From positions 137,976 to 195,349 of the forward strand of contig NZ_JACEHF010000001.1 in NCBI RefSeq assembly GCF_014180685.1: a DNA stretch of 57,374 bases, in the 5' to 3' direction. A program made the translations under genes and the position numbers. The stretch comes from Nocardioides pelophilus (GTDB taxonomy: Bacteria; Actinomycetota; Actinomycetes; Propionibacteriales; Nocardioidaceae). The notes below the pieces were generated by a model. The model saw only the letters and a program-made list of their open reading frames with translations, ran no database searches and had not been told where the DNA came from. Below, in pieces: positions 26,328 through 35,374 of the stretch; the stretch's first letter is position 1, and each line of letters begins with the position of its first letter.

Positions 26328-26510
26328 TCAGTCGCGGCCGGCCACTGCGTCGAGAAGTCGTGTCAGGCCATAGAGTGCATCGGTTGAGCCGGTCTTGTGG
26401 ATGGCGTACACCGCCAGCAGTGCCGCCAGGGTCAGCGGAACCGCCCTCGCGACGAGAGCCTCCACGCGGGTGTCGTCGAGGATTCGTGCAGGTACTGGGG
26501 ACTGGTTCAT
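26328..26510 (-). CDS. Small membrane protein of 60 residues
   Basis: Starts at an ATG with GAGGAG seven bases upstream. A single hydrophobic segment (ALVARAVPLTLAALLAVYAI, about residues 19-38) is flanked by charged ends. It lies 75 bases before the coiled-coil gene on the same strand, so the two may be co-transcribed. The function is unknown; small single-pass proteins in this position may be regulators, immunity factors or toxin-like peptides, but nothing decides between these. Confidence 0.55.
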   Translation of the reverse strand: MNQSPVPARILDDTRVEALVARAVPLTLAALLAVYAIHKTGSTDALYGLTRLLDAVAGRD

Positions 26511-26741
26511 TCGGGCTCTCCTCAGCCGAAGTGACTGCGACTCCCGGCAAGAAGCAGCGAACGGATAAGTGGCAAACCGAATGGTTCAGCAACGGTTGAG
26601 GAACTCACAACTTTGAGGGGCGCACACGATCTGAGCCATATATATAGACGCCGTGTCCATGCCGGGTGGCTGGCGTGATCGAGTTCAACAGGTGTTGCAG
26701 TCAGCAATCATACGGACGATGTCAGCGCCTGCAAAGGAGCC

Positions 26742-27392
26742 CTAGTCGGCAAAACGTGACCTGGCTGGGATCACGGCTCGGGCCTCAAGGAAGTCGAGCG
26801 CGAGGCCGGACAGGGTCGCGAAACGGAGATCCGTCAGCTCCCGACCTTGGTGCGTTGTGGGCGGGTCGGGAAGACGAAAATGGCGGAGCCCGTGCGCCCC
26901 GCTCAGCCCACTCTGCGCAAGGTGAACGTCCGGGCGAACCGCTCCACTGACCGCTAGTCCGTACTGATCCTCAAAGCAAGCGACGTCCGCGATCGCCTCA
27001 CCCGTGTCCACGCGGTACAGCTCGGCGACGGCGCCCGGCAGCCCTCGCTTCTCGATGTCGTTGCGCAGTTCGACGAAGTACCTCATGAGCGGATCAGCGC
27101 GCAGCGTGACCTGGACTCCGTGATACCAGTCGTCAAAGCCATCGACGCGGCTGCTGAGCGTTTGCAGCACGAAGGTGACGCGCCGGATGTCAACCACGGC
27201 TGACCGGATGTGCGCCAACTGCTGACCGGGCCGCGCGCAGTGTTCAACCTGGTGCACTGCGTCCCTGGCGGCTCGGAGGACCGACTCCGCCTCGGCCACA
27301 ACCGCCATCGCGGAGGCGTTCTGCGGGCGCAGGTGAGGCAACGCAGGCACGCGCGGCAAATCGGGGAATGCACCCTCGACCGGCCCCACCAT
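26742..27392 (-). CDS. Hypothetical protein, all-helical, possible HEPN-like
   Basis: About 216 residues from an ATG at 27392, with a second ATG three bases before it; GGAGG lies six bases upstream. The protein is largely helical (ASAMAVVAEAESVLRAARDA, HIRSAVVDIRRVTFVLQTLS). It has a conserved-looking DPLMRYFVELRNDIEKRG, where the R-N pair recalls HEPN-type motifs although the trailing His is absent. It could be a defence or toxin-type domain; the evidence is weak. The stretch on the other side of its start has no gene. Confidence 0.6.
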   Translation of the reverse strand: MVGPVEGAFPDLPRVPALPHLRPQNASAMAVVAEAESVLRAARDAVHQVEHCARPGQQLAHIRSAVVDIRRVTFVLQTLSSRVDGFDDWYHGVQVTLRADPLMRYFVELRNDIEKRGLPGAVAELYRVDTGEAIADVACFEDQYGLAVSGAVRPDVHLAQSGLSGAHGLRHFRLPDPPTTHQGRELTDLRFATLSGLALDFLEARAVIPARSRFAD

Positions 27393-27830
27393 CATCCGCC
27401 TCCTCGTGTTGGCCTATCTGAACGTACCGGGCTCAGGGGCCTGGGAGCGAAGCTGGGCGCTGGCATCGAGGATCTCGCCGAGTCCGCAGCCAGCCGGCAG
27501 GCTGAAGGCACTTGTCCTCCTGAAGCCGCGGACTACGACCGCCAGATGTGGCGTGGCAGTCCCCGCTTAGTCGCGAAACAGTTTCCTCGGAACTACCGGG
27601 GGATTGGCAATCGCCGAGCCGATGATCGCGACCCGGCTCAGGCCACTAAGTGCTTCTGCCAGTGTCGTCGTAGCGGGGGAACCCAAGCGCACACCGACCC
27701 GAACTCACCTTCATCGCTGAGTTTTGCCCGACCTGGCAGCTACCGACGCCACACGAGGCTCAGATGGTCTCAGTCGTACCCCGCTGCGAATCGCACACTC
27801 GACCGATGCCCCTACTCGCCGCAAGTGCAG
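27393..27830. other. Gap without recognisable gene
   Basis: No plausible coding region was seen on either strand in these 438 bases: possible frames lack a ribosome binding site and read as low-complexity arginine and proline. No box, inverted repeat or insertion sequence end was noticed. It marks the right edge of the cargo between relaxase and transfer operon. Confidence 0.4.
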
Positions 27831-28532
27831 CTAGCGGCGGGGCCCTTTCTCCGTACGGGTGCGAGGCTGCGGGCTGGGCAACTCATCTTCGTGGATCTCG
27901 CCTGTGTCGAGATCGACCACGCCCAGTCGCGGTTGGGCGGTCGGCGATGGTCGCTCGTGTGCCCACGTGTTCACATTGGCCGCAACGAGATCCTGCGCAA
28001 ACGCGGCGTCCCGGCGCTTGCGGCTGCGGTCTTCCACATGTTCATTGTGCCGCGGCTTGGCCGGCCACCCCTGGTGCTCTTCGTCGCAGTGGGCACGCAG
28101 CCTGTTGCGCATGCGGTCGGTGAAGGCCGGCAGGCAGTAGCGGTGCCACTCCTCGAGCGCGTCGCTGGTCATCGCCAGCCCGGCGCGGCGGCGCTGGTCG
28201 GCCAGGACCGCGACCTCGTGGACTAGGTGGGGGTGCAGGGGCCAGCAGCTGGGGATGAGCCCGGAGACGTCCCAGGTGTATTCGCGGTTGAGCCAGATCA
28301 CGACGTCCTCGAGCCACTCCCACAGCCCGTGCCGCAGCTCGGGGTCCAGGCACGTGGCCGGCTCCCAGGGCCGCGGCAGCAGGGCGTGGTTGCCCAAAGC
28401 CTTCTTCTGCTCCTCGGTGCCGTTGATGGCGATGTGGAGCTCGCGGTAGGCCAGCCGGACCTGCTCCCCGGGCACGGGGAACGGGAACACCATCGGGCTA
28501 GACGCAGCCCGTCGGGCCTGTTCGGTCGTCAC
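27831..28532 (-). CDS. Conjugation-associated protein, DUF4913-like
   Basis: A 233-residue soluble protein from a GTG at 28532 with AGGAG upstream; its start overlaps the stop of the coupling ATPase (GTGA). The centre (RHGLWEWLEDVVIWLNREYT, then CWPLHPHLVHEVAVLADQRR and WHRYCLPAFTDRM) resembles the tryptophan-rich region of DUF4913-type proteins found in actinobacterial transfer operons. The C-terminus is basic and disordered. As the last gene of the transfer operon it is probably an accessory protein; the family assignment is tentative. Confidence 0.7.
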   Translation of the reverse strand: MTTEQARRAASSPMVFPFPVPGEQVRLAYRELHIAINGTEEQKKALGNHALLPRPWEPATCLDPELRHGLWEWLEDVVIWLNREYTWDVSGLIPSCWPLHPHLVHEVAVLADQRRRAGLAMTSDALEEWHRYCLPAFTDRMRNRLRAHCDEEHQGWPAKPRHNEHVEDRSRKRRDAAFAQDLVAANVNTWAHERPSPTAQPRLGVVDLDTGEIHEDELPSPQPRTRTEKGPRR

Positions 28533-30007
28533 AGCTCACTCCTTGTCGGTTCGGTCTCGTCGTCGACGAAGCCGAGGCGGCGCGCCTCGACGAGGGCGGC
28601 GGTCGCCCGTGCCTCTGGGGTGATGACCATGCGGCTGTCGTTGGTGAGCCGCGCGCGCAGCGCCCGCTGGTCGGCCAGGAGACGCTCGCCGGCCTTGCCC
28701 TCCACGCAGCGGTGCAGCTTGGCGATGATCGGCTTGCCGTTCTCGGCGATCACCAGGGCCCGCCGCTCGGGGAGCTGGCGGACCTCCTCGGGCCGCATGA
28801 TGGGGATGTCGTCGCCGGAGAAGCTGCGGCTACCGCCGTTGAACCCGCCGGTGGAGTGGGTGACGCGGCCAATGCGGACTGTTCCGAGCAGGTCGGAGAT
28901 CTCCTGGTTGAACGCGACGTCCTTGGACCCGCCGAACATCACCAGGGTATTGGTGAGGCCGAGCAGCGCCCGGGCCTCGTGCTCGCCGAAGATGCTGGTC
29001 AGCTGGGGACGGGTCTGGGCTGCCCAAATGAACGACAGGCCCAGAGCGCGCTCGTTGGCCATCCGGGTCCGCAGCGTCGGCAACGGTGCGGTCGAGGGCA
29101 GCTCGTCGAGCACCGAGACCAGGGGCGGGCACAGTCGGCCTCCCCACGGTGAGCTGTTGGCCAGCAACAGCCCGGTGTCCAAGACGTGCTCGGCCACCGC
29201 GGTCATCAGCGGGCTGGCCGAGGCGTAGGGGTCCTCGCGGCCCAGGAGGTAGATGGTGCCGCGTCGACGGATCACGTCGACCAGGTCGGACGCCGGGTGC
29301 CCGTGGCTGGGCACGCAGCGGCGGCGGATGTCGGCCTGGAAGAACAGGGACACGGCCTGCTGCACCGTGGTGATCGTGTTGCCGGCGGTGCGGTCGTCGC
29401 CGTTGAGCGCTCCGTGCAGCAGGCCGTGCCAGAAGGGCTCGGCGTGCGGGTGGCGTCGCAGGATCTCCATCGGCTGGGTGGCTGCGGTCGGGTTCGCGAC
29501 CCACTGCAAGACGTCCTCGAGGGTCTTGCGGGTCAGGGCCGCGGCGTGGAAGTAGCCCTGCAGCACCTTCGCCGACTCCGCGGCATAGAACCGGGCGGCA
29601 TCGTCCCCGGTGCCGCCGGTGATCGCACCCTTGACGGTGCCGGCCGTGAAGGCCTTGGCTCGCCGCTCGGCGACCTTGGGATCGACGCACCCGGCGATCG
29701 GGTCCCAGATCAGTTCGTCGACGACGCCCTCGGCCAGGCCGAACGGGTCGAGGACCACGCACGGCCGGTCGTCGCGGGAGCGTTCGGTGAGGCTGAGCAG
29801 CAGGTCCTCGACCTTCGTCAGGGTGACCAGGGCAGCGCCCGGGGCACTGAGCAGCGCCGGGGTGAGCAGGTCGAGGGTCTTGCCTGAGCCCTGCGGTCCG
29901 ATCACCCCGGCGGTGCGGTCCCACGGCACCCACAGCTCGCCGCCACGCGGCTCGTGCGCGTCCCCGATGCGCCAGCCCACGTCCCACGGGTTGAACCTCA
30001 GCTTCAT
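28529..30007 (-). CDS. Type IV coupling protein (TraG/VirD4-like ATPase)
   Basis: A 492-residue soluble ATPase that couples the relaxosome to the secretion channel. It has Walker A GPQGSGKT (37-44) and, in the second half, Walker B VLDELPS, an AQTRPQL motif and an Arg-rich end, all as in VirD4/TraG proteins with the TraM-recognition domain. Unlike VirD4 it has no membrane segments; these are encoded by the next gene upstream (30004-30603), whose TGA overlaps this ATG. It belongs to the long minus-strand transfer operon. Confidence is high for the family. Confidence 0.9.
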   Translation of the reverse strand: MKLRFNPWDVGWRIGDAHEPRGGELWVPWDRTAGVIGPQGSGKTLDLLTPALLSAPGAALVTLTKVEDLLLSLTERSRDDRPCVVLDPFGLAEGVVDELIWDPIAGCVDPKVAERRAKAFTAGTVKGAITGGTGDDAARFYAAESAKVLQGYFHAAALTRKTLEDVLQWVANPTAATQPMEILRRHPHAEPFWHGLLHGALNGDDRTAGNTITTVQQAVSLFFQADIRRRCVPSHGHPASDLVDVIRRRGTIYLLGREDPYASASPLMTAVAEHVLDTGLLLANSSPWGGRLCPPLVSVLDELPSTAPLPTLRTRMANERALGLSFIWAAQTRPQLTSIFGEHEARALLGLTNTLVMFGGSKDVAFNQEISDLLGTVRIGRVTHSTGGFNGGSRSFSGDDIPIMRPEEVRQLPERRALVIAENGKPIIAKLHRCVEGKAGERLLADQRALRARLTNDSRMVITPEARATAALVEARRLGFVDDETEPTRSEL

Positions 30008-30603
30008 CGCTCCTCCTTCGTCCGGCGGCCGTTCAGGAGCCACGGGCTGAGCCCGTGGCCGAACTGCGGCCCGGTCTGTTCGGTGAGGTCGCCGGCGGTG
30101 CGCTGAACGGGTGCCACCGTGGCGGCGTGCTTGCCGTAGAGGTCGGGGCGGACGATGCCGGCGACCTTGCGCAGCCGAGTGACGCCCAGGATCTTCTCGG
30201 CCTCTGCGGCGGTGGCCATGCCGCGCATGCGTCCCGGGCCCCAGCGCTGGTAGGCCGAGACGCCGACCCAGATGGTGGCGGTCAGCAGCGCGACCTCGGT
30301 CATCGCGAGGCTGACCCACACCAGGCCGCGGCCAGCCAGGCCGTCCGGTGTCGGTGTGGGCAGGCCGGCGTCGGCGTGCCCGCCGAACACTCCGGGAAGG
30401 CTGGTCCAGAAGGCGGTGCCGATCGGCGAGGGGAACGCGCCGGCGTTGGCGTCGGGCCAGGTCCATCCGGCGCCGGCGAGCAGGTTCGCGAGGGAGCGGC
30501 CGAACTGGATGCCGATGACGATGACGAACAGGGCCGCCAAGGCCACGGCTACAGGGATCTCCCAGGTCCAGGGGTAGGGGTCGCGTCGTCGCTCTCGCTG
30601 CAT
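30004..30603 (-). CDS. Membrane partner of the coupling protein
   Basis: A 199-residue protein with two membrane segments (PVAVALAALFVIVIGIQFG at about 17-35 and LVWVSLAMTEVALLTATIWV at about 94-113), separated by an outside loop rich in Pro and Gly, and a cytoplasmic C-terminus with ATAAEAEKILGVTRLRKVAG. That pattern is the N-terminal membrane region of VirD4/TraG, so the coupling protein appears split into two genes. A 36-bp box precedes the start by 32 bases, so this is the first gene of its transcript. Confidence 0.75.
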   Translation of the reverse strand: MQRERRRDPYPWTWEIPVAVALAALFVIVIGIQFGRSLANLLAGAGWTWPDANAGAFPSPIGTAFWTSLPGVFGGHADAGLPTPTPDGLAGRGLVWVSLAMTEVALLTATIWVGVSAYQRWGPGRMRGMATAAEAEKILGVTRLRKVAGIVRPDLYGKHAATVAPVQRTAGDLTEQTGPQFGHGLSPWLLNGRRTKEER

Positions 30604-30635
30604 TGGATGCCGCCTCGTGGTCGAAGTTCTGGCTG

Positions 30636-30671
30636 GTCACCTATGTGTCGGGAGGGCCCGGCAGCGATCAC
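30636..30671 (-). promoter_or_regulatory. 36-bp box, copy 4 (upstream of coupling genes)
   Basis: Ends GTGATCGC and TAGGTGAC, 36 bases, oriented toward the gene starting at 30603. The TGA stop of the secreted multidomain protein lies within its GTGATC end, so the box overlaps the end of the gene before it. Confidence 0.7.
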
Positions 30672-33600
30672 ACAGACCGACTCGGCTTCGAGGCGTTTTC
30701 AGCCAGCCAGGTCGAGGGGTCGACGTTGTCGGGTCCGTAGATGGAGCCGTTCTCGAGGTGGACCTCGAAGTGGAGGTGGCAGCCACTTCCGTTGCCTTCA
30801 TTGCCGACCTGGCCGATCGGCTCGCCGGCGGCGACGGTCTGGGCGCGGCTGACGGTGACGTTCTGCATGTGCGCGTACCAAGTGGTCAGGGACCCGGCGC
30901 CGGTGGTGACCTTGACCAGCTGCGGGCCGGCCCAGCCCTGGCTGGTGTCGATCTCGATGGTGCCGGCGTGGGCGGCGTAGACGGTCGTGCCGCACGGGGC
31001 GGAGAAGTCGGTTCCGGTGTGCCAGTTGGACCAGTAGGGGCCGGTGTCGTGCCAGTTCTTCCGGTCCGTTCCGATGTACTGCGCGGGAACCGGGTAGACC
31101 ACCTCGTCGCAGGATGCGCCCTCGAGGCCGACTGGGGAGAATTCGGCGTTGGGGAGCACGTTGATGTGCGGGTGGTCGAGATGGTTCGCAGTGGCCGAGC
31201 CTCGGTCCTCCATCGGCCGCCAGCCCTCGTCGGCCCGCGCGACCGACCAGATGCGCTGGTACCAGATGATGTAGTCGATGGCGAGTTCCTTCGCGTGCGC
31301 CTGGGCGTACGCCACGAGCGCGTCCCCCTGGGCCTTGCCGGCGGGAGTCAGCGGGACCATGAAGTCGGCCGCCAGGCCGGCAGGGTGACCGTGGGGGTCG
31401 GTGGCGCTCTCGCGGTAGCCGCCGACGGTCTTGATGTCGAACATCGGGCCGAGGATGTTGACCAGCTGCGTCAGCTGCGGCTTGACCGGGCCGAGGTTGT
31501 AGTTGGTCTCGGTCGCGACCGCGCAGCCCGCGCTGCTGCCGGCGGTGGTGGCGGTCACCAGCGGGTGGTCAGCGATCTTGTTGGCCTGGGTGCTGTTGTC
31601 GACCTCGGCGCTGGCCCAGGTGAGATTGGCGCCGTAGATGTGGTCGATCGGCGCGTCCTGCTTGGGCTTCTTGCAGGGCTCCGCTGATCCCCCGAAGGCG
31701 TTGCTCAGTTCGGGGGTGAGGACGCAGTGCGAGGAGCTCTGGCCGTCCTTGCCGTCGTTGAAGTCGCCCAAGATCACCGCCGGGGTGCCGGTGCCGGCGA
31801 GCTCGGTCATGGTGGCCAGCTGGCGGCGCAGCGCCTCCTTGCGGTGCCCGGCGGCGTTCCCTTGCGTGTTGGCCGGGTTGTGGATGCTCCAGACCCAGAT
31901 CACCTGCCCGGCGTTGACGCTGTCGGCCGCACCCGTCAGCTGGACGACCGGCATCCCGACGTCCTTGCCGTTGAAGTACGGGATCTGGACGAGGCGTGAG
32001 TCGGTCATCTCCCAGCTGCCGCGGTCCCAGATCACCTTGTTCTGGGTGTTGCCGGTGGACGGGTACATGCCCCACTTGGCCGAGTAGCGGTCAGCCAGGG
32101 CCTTGGCCTGGGGGCCATGGACCTCCTGGAGGCCGGCGATGGTGACGCCGGCGTTCTCGATCGCGCTGAGTGCCCCGGGCAGCCGCTTGTCCCAGGTGGC
32201 GTGCCCGGCCTTCTCGTTGCCGCCGCCAGCCTGGTTGTCGGTGTGGCCGGCGCCCAGGATGTTCAAGGTTCCGACGGTGATCGGGCCGACGGTGTCCTCG
32301 CAGTTGCTTGCGTTCGAGACCTCGCCATCGACGTCTGGCAGGTCTGGCAGGTCGCCGCCGAGAAGGTCGGTGATGTCGCCGGCGACGTCCTCCCATTGGG
32401 CGTAGGCGTCGGGGAAGCCGGAGCGCTGCACGGCCTGGGCCGCCTCGGTGAGCGGCATGTCCTCCCAGCCGGGGATGTCGAGCAGTCCGGGGTTGCCGGT
32501 GTGCCGGGCCTTGCCGAAGAAGGCGCGAGCGGCGAGAACGGGGTTGGTGACCTCGGCACGGCTCCCCCAGCCGGTCGAGGGACGCTGCTGGAACAGGCCG
32601 CCGGAGTCGCGGTCGCCGCCGGTGAGGTTGACCAGCTTGGACTCCTGGATGGCGGTGGCGATCGCGATCTGCAGCCCGTAGCGAGGAACCTGGAGGTCGC
32701 GGGCGACCTGGGCGATGGTGATCGCGTTGCGGGCCTGCTCGGTGGTCAGGGTCGGGTAGCTGGAGGCGAACCGCAGCTGCATCAGCTGGGCGAGCACGTC
32801 GCCGGTCGGCGGCTCCTCGGCCGAGGTCCTCGTGGTGTGGGCGGCGTTCACCACACCTTCGCTGGTGGCCGCAGTCGTGGGGGCGCTCTCGGGGCCGGCG
32901 CCGTTCATGGCGATGCGGGCGGCGATCCAGTGGTGGTCGGAGACCATGGTCCCGTCCCAGCCCTGCTCGAGGCGCACGCCCTGGTGCTGGGGGAAGAAGA
33001 TGAAGTCGACCGAGTGGTTGTGCCAGCCGTAGCCGGCGGCCTTCATCTTGGCGGCCGCCGTCCACGGGAGGTCGGTGTACGAGGCGTGGGTGTTCATGTC
33101 GCCGCCGATGAGCACCGGGCCGTGGGTGGCCAGGGAGTTGCGCAGCTGCAACAGGATGTCCATGCCGGCGCCGTACTGCTGGGGCCGGGTCAGCGGCGGG
33201 TTGCCGTGCTGGCGGGGGTACTTGTGCGGGTTGGTCATGTGGTGGGTGGAGATCACCGACACCACGGCGCCGTCGGCGCGCTCGAGGATCACCCAGGTGG
33301 CGAACCGGTCCCAGGTGACCGGGCGGCCCTTGTAGTAGGTGTTGTCGTCGACGGCAAGGGTGACCCGGCCACCGTTGGCCTTGGACCAGGTGTCGCGCTT
33401 CCAGAGCACGACGTTGCCCATCGAGTTGTTGTCGCCGGTGTGGTCGGTGACCCGGAACGCTCCGTAGCCGGGAGCGGCGGCCTCGATCTGCGCCAGGCTC
33501 CAGCCGCTGGCCTCGTTGAGGCTCACGAAGTCGGGGTTGGTCGACAGCACCCGGGGCATGGAGGCCCGGAAGCCGTCGAGACCGGAGCGGCGCGGGATGT

Positions 33601-33814
33601 TGGCCTGCGCCATGGTGATCTTGCCCTTGACCGGGCCGCCCACGGGGCCGTCGATGACACCGAGGTCGCCGAGCTCGGTGGGCGCGGTCTCGCTGGTCTG
33701 GTTGCGGCACTCGGCGGCCGCGGTCGTGGTCATGACCACCATCAGGGTCACGACGAACGGCAGGGCCATGAAGACGATCAGGACCGGCAGTCCGGCGAGG
33801 AGCAGCTTCTTCAC
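30668..33814 (-). CDS. Secreted multidomain protein: two EEP nuclease-fold domains, lysozyme-like domain, M23 peptidase
   Basis: A 1048-residue exported protein with a membrane anchor or signal (1-33). Domains in order: endonuclease/exonuclease/phosphatase fold 1 (about 66-303; N100-E101, GGDMN 237-241, SDHH 292-295); a lytic-transglycosylase-like stretch (about 360-480; AIQESKL, GGLFQQRP); EEP fold 2 (about 512-752; LNILGAG, QEVHG, GDFND 683-687, ADH 748-750); a DPHGHPAGLAADF region typical of C-terminal hydrolase-associated domains (about 770-892); and an M23/LytM peptidase (about 905-1035; H932-x3-D936, HLH 1013-1015). In transfer operons of Gram-positives wall hydrolases open peptidoglycan for the channel; the nuclease-type domains are unusual company. 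The start is a GTG with a weak ribosome binding site. Confidence 0.88.
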   Translation of the reverse strand: MKKLLLAGLPVLIVFMALPFVVTLMVVMTTTAAAECRNQTSETAPTELGDLGVIDGPVGGPVKGKITMAQANIPRRSGLDGFRASMPRVLSTNPDFVSLNEASGWSLAQIEAAAPGYGAFRVTDHTGDNNSMGNVVLWKRDTWSKANGGRVTLAVDDNTYYKGRPVTWDRFATWVILERADGAVVSVISTHHMTNPHKYPRQHGNPPLTRPQQYGAGMDILLQLRNSLATHGPVLIGGDMNTHASYTDLPWTAAAKMKAAGYGWHNHSVDFIFFPQHQGVRLEQGWDGTMVSDHHWIAARIAMNGAGPESAPTTAATSEGVVNAAHTTRTSAEEPPTGDVLAQLMQLRFASSYPTLTTEQARNAITIAQVARDLQVPRYGLQIAIATAIQESKLVNLTGGDRDSGGLFQQRPSTGWGSRAEVTNPVLAARAFFGKARHTGNPGLLDIPGWEDMPLTEAAQAVQRSGFPDAYAQWEDVAGDITDLLGGDLPDLPDVDGEVSNASNCEDTVGPITVGTLNILGAGHTDNQAGGGNEKAGHATWDKRLPGALSAIENAGVTIAGLQEVHGPQAKALADRYSAKWGMYPSTGNTQNKVIWDRGSWEMTDSRLVQIPYFNGKDVGMPVVQLTGAADSVNAGQVIWVWSIHNPANTQGNAAGHRKEALRRQLATMTELAGTGTPAVILGDFNDGKDGQSSSHCVLTPELSNAFGGSAEPCKKPKQDAPIDHIYGANLTWASAEVDNSTQANKIADHPLVTATTAGSSAGCAVATETNYNLGPVKPQLTQLVNILGPMFDIKTVGGYRESATDPHGHPAGLAADFMVPLTPAGKAQGDALVAYAQAHAKELAIDYIIWYQRIWSVARADEGWRPMEDRGSATANHLDHPHINVLPNAEFSPVGLEGASCDEVVYPVPAQYIGTDRKNWHDTGPYWSNWHTGTDFSAPCGTTVYAAHAGTIEIDTSQGWAGPQLVKVTTGAGSLTTWYAHMQNVTVSRAQTVAAGEPIGQVGNEGNGSGCHLHFEVHLENGSIYGPDNVDPSTWLAENASKPSRSV

Positions 33815-33835
33815 AACAGGTCAGTCCCGAGCGCT

Positions 33836-35374
33836 TCAGCCGGCGGCCTCGATGGCCTCGTTGGTGTAGTAGAGCTTCTTCTCCAGCGGGTGGAGCACCG
33901 TCTGGACTTTGTAGGTGGCGTCTCCGACGCACCACAGCGCGCGGCCCTTGTCCTGCATCGCCCACCCGGAGACGAGGTCCTGGGCGATCGGGCCGAAGCC
34001 GAGCATCGAGTCCAGTTCGCGCGCGACGCGCGGCTTCTGACCGCCGAGGATCTTGATGTCAGCGAGCTCGAGGAGGTCCTTGGCGATCATCGCGGCCTGG
34101 GAATCGGCATCGCCGACCGAGAGCAGGTCGGAGGGCTTGTGAAGGTTGGCGAACTGGATGTCGCCGCCCTTGCCGGCCATGCCGCGCGAGAGCCGCAGGT
34201 CCGCGTCGAAGCTCATCACCGCGGAGACGCCGAGGCGCATCTGCTTCCAGACCTCGTCGCGCACGACGATGCGCAGGTCGCCGGGCTCGGCGATCTCGCG
34301 CAGCCCGCGGCCCCAGGAGTTCATGCACAGCAGCGCGATGCCCACGGCCTCGTCCCCGAGTCCATCGAGCCGGGAGAGGCTGAACGACTGGATCGGGGCG
34401 CGCCAGTCGACCTCGATGTTGGTGAAGTCGTCGAAGAGGCCGGCCAGGGTGCCGGTGACCAGCTCGCCGAGCGCGTTGCGCAGCAGCCGGGTCTGGTCGA
34501 GGAACTGCCGGGTGTTCCCGTACTCGCACGCCCGGACGAGCTCGTTCGTGGGGTTGCGCAGGAGGTCCCACAGCCGCGGGATGGTGGTCTCGGTGAGGAT
34601 CGAGTTGCCGGCGGCATAGCCGGTGAGGATCGCCAAGGCGTTGCGGACGACGTCGCTCTCGTCGGGCCCGAACGGCACTCGGCGCTGGTCGTCGAGCTTC
34701 ATGCTGCCGACCAGGCCGCGGATCAGGACCAGCCAGCGCTTGAAGATGATCGTCGTGCGCCGTTGGGCTTCCTCGGCCGAAAGCTTCTCCCAGTCGTGGC
34801 CGAGCGGGCCCATGGCCAGCGGGTTGATTCGTGCCCAGAAGCCGGGGGCGATGACGAATGGCTCGACGCCGAGCGCGCGGCACAGTGACTCGTACTCGTC
34901 CTTGGGATCACCCAGGACCAGGGTGCGGTAGCCGAAGGGCATCATCCGGGTGCAGAACGCCTTGGTGGTGCCTGACTTGCCGGTGCCCGGCTTGGCGAAC
35001 TGGAAGATGTTCGGGTTGGTCGCCGACACGCCGTCGCGCAGCACCCAGCCGAAGGGGTCGCAGTAGAACGAGCCGCCGGAGAGCTGGTCGACGCCCATCT
35101 GCGCCCCGGTCGGCGGCAGGGCCGGCGCGGACACGAACGGCCAGAACACCGGTGCTTGGTCACTCGTCATCCGCCAGGCCTGTGCCGGGGCGGTGGCGGG
35201 CGCCCAGCCGCGGCCGCGGCGGGCTGCACCGCGGCGCGGGGCGTACTTGAAGATCCGGGGCTCCTTGGCCTCCGGGGCGAGCGGGGGGATCGTGGGTAGG
35301 TCGTGGCCGAAGTCGGAGAGCAGGGCGGCCATGTCGCGGCCGCCGCCGCGGTTCCGGCGGGTCGTGTTGGGCAT
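33836..35374 (-). CDS. VirB4/TraC-like type IV secretion ATPase (C-terminal half)
   Basis: A 512-residue ATPase; the ATG at 35374 overlaps the stop of the preceding gene. Walker A is KPGTGKS (128-134), preceded by NIFQFAK. Further on there is GDPKDEYESL, an IVVRDEVWK Walker B and a FANLHKPSDLLS motif, all typical of VirB4/TraC-type motor ATPases. Classical VirB4 is longer and carries an N-terminal domain; here that part is supplied by the SCO6880-type protein encoded just upstream, so the motor is split over two genes. It energises assembly of the transfer channel. Confidence 0.9.
   Translation of the reverse strand: MPNTTRRNRGGGRDMAALLSDFGHDLPTIPPLAPEAKEPRIFKYAPRRGAARRGRGWAPATAPAQAWRMTSDQAPVFWPFVSAPALPPTGAQMGVDQLSGGSFYCDPFGWVLRDGVSATNPNIFQFAKPGTGKSGTTKAFCTRMMPFGYRTLVLGDPKDEYESLCRALGVEPFVIAPGFWARINPLAMGPLGHDWEKLSAEEAQRRTTIIFKRWLVLIRGLVGSMKLDDQRRVPFGPDESDVVRNALAILTGYAAGNSILTETTIPRLWDLLRNPTNELVRACEYGNTRQFLDQTRLLRNALGELVTGTLAGLFDDFTNIEVDWRAPIQSFSLSRLDGLGDEAVGIALLCMNSWGRGLREIAEPGDLRIVVRDEVWKQMRLGVSAVMSFDADLRLSRGMAGKGGDIQFANLHKPSDLLSVGDADSQAAMIAKDLLELADIKILGGQKPRVARELDSMLGFGPIAQDLVSGWAMQDKGRALWCVGDATYKVQTVLHPLEKKLYYTNEAIEAAG

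Noticed and set aside
26630..26660. TATATATA run as a promoter for the cargo genes
   Set aside because: It is a notable AT run, but no -35 partner or gene start at a suitable distance was seen on either strand, so I do not call it.
32117..34888. 923-codon plus-strand frame across the transfer operon
   Set aside because: It runs antisense to the multidomain protein and the VirB4 ATPase; composition is typical of a shadow frame.
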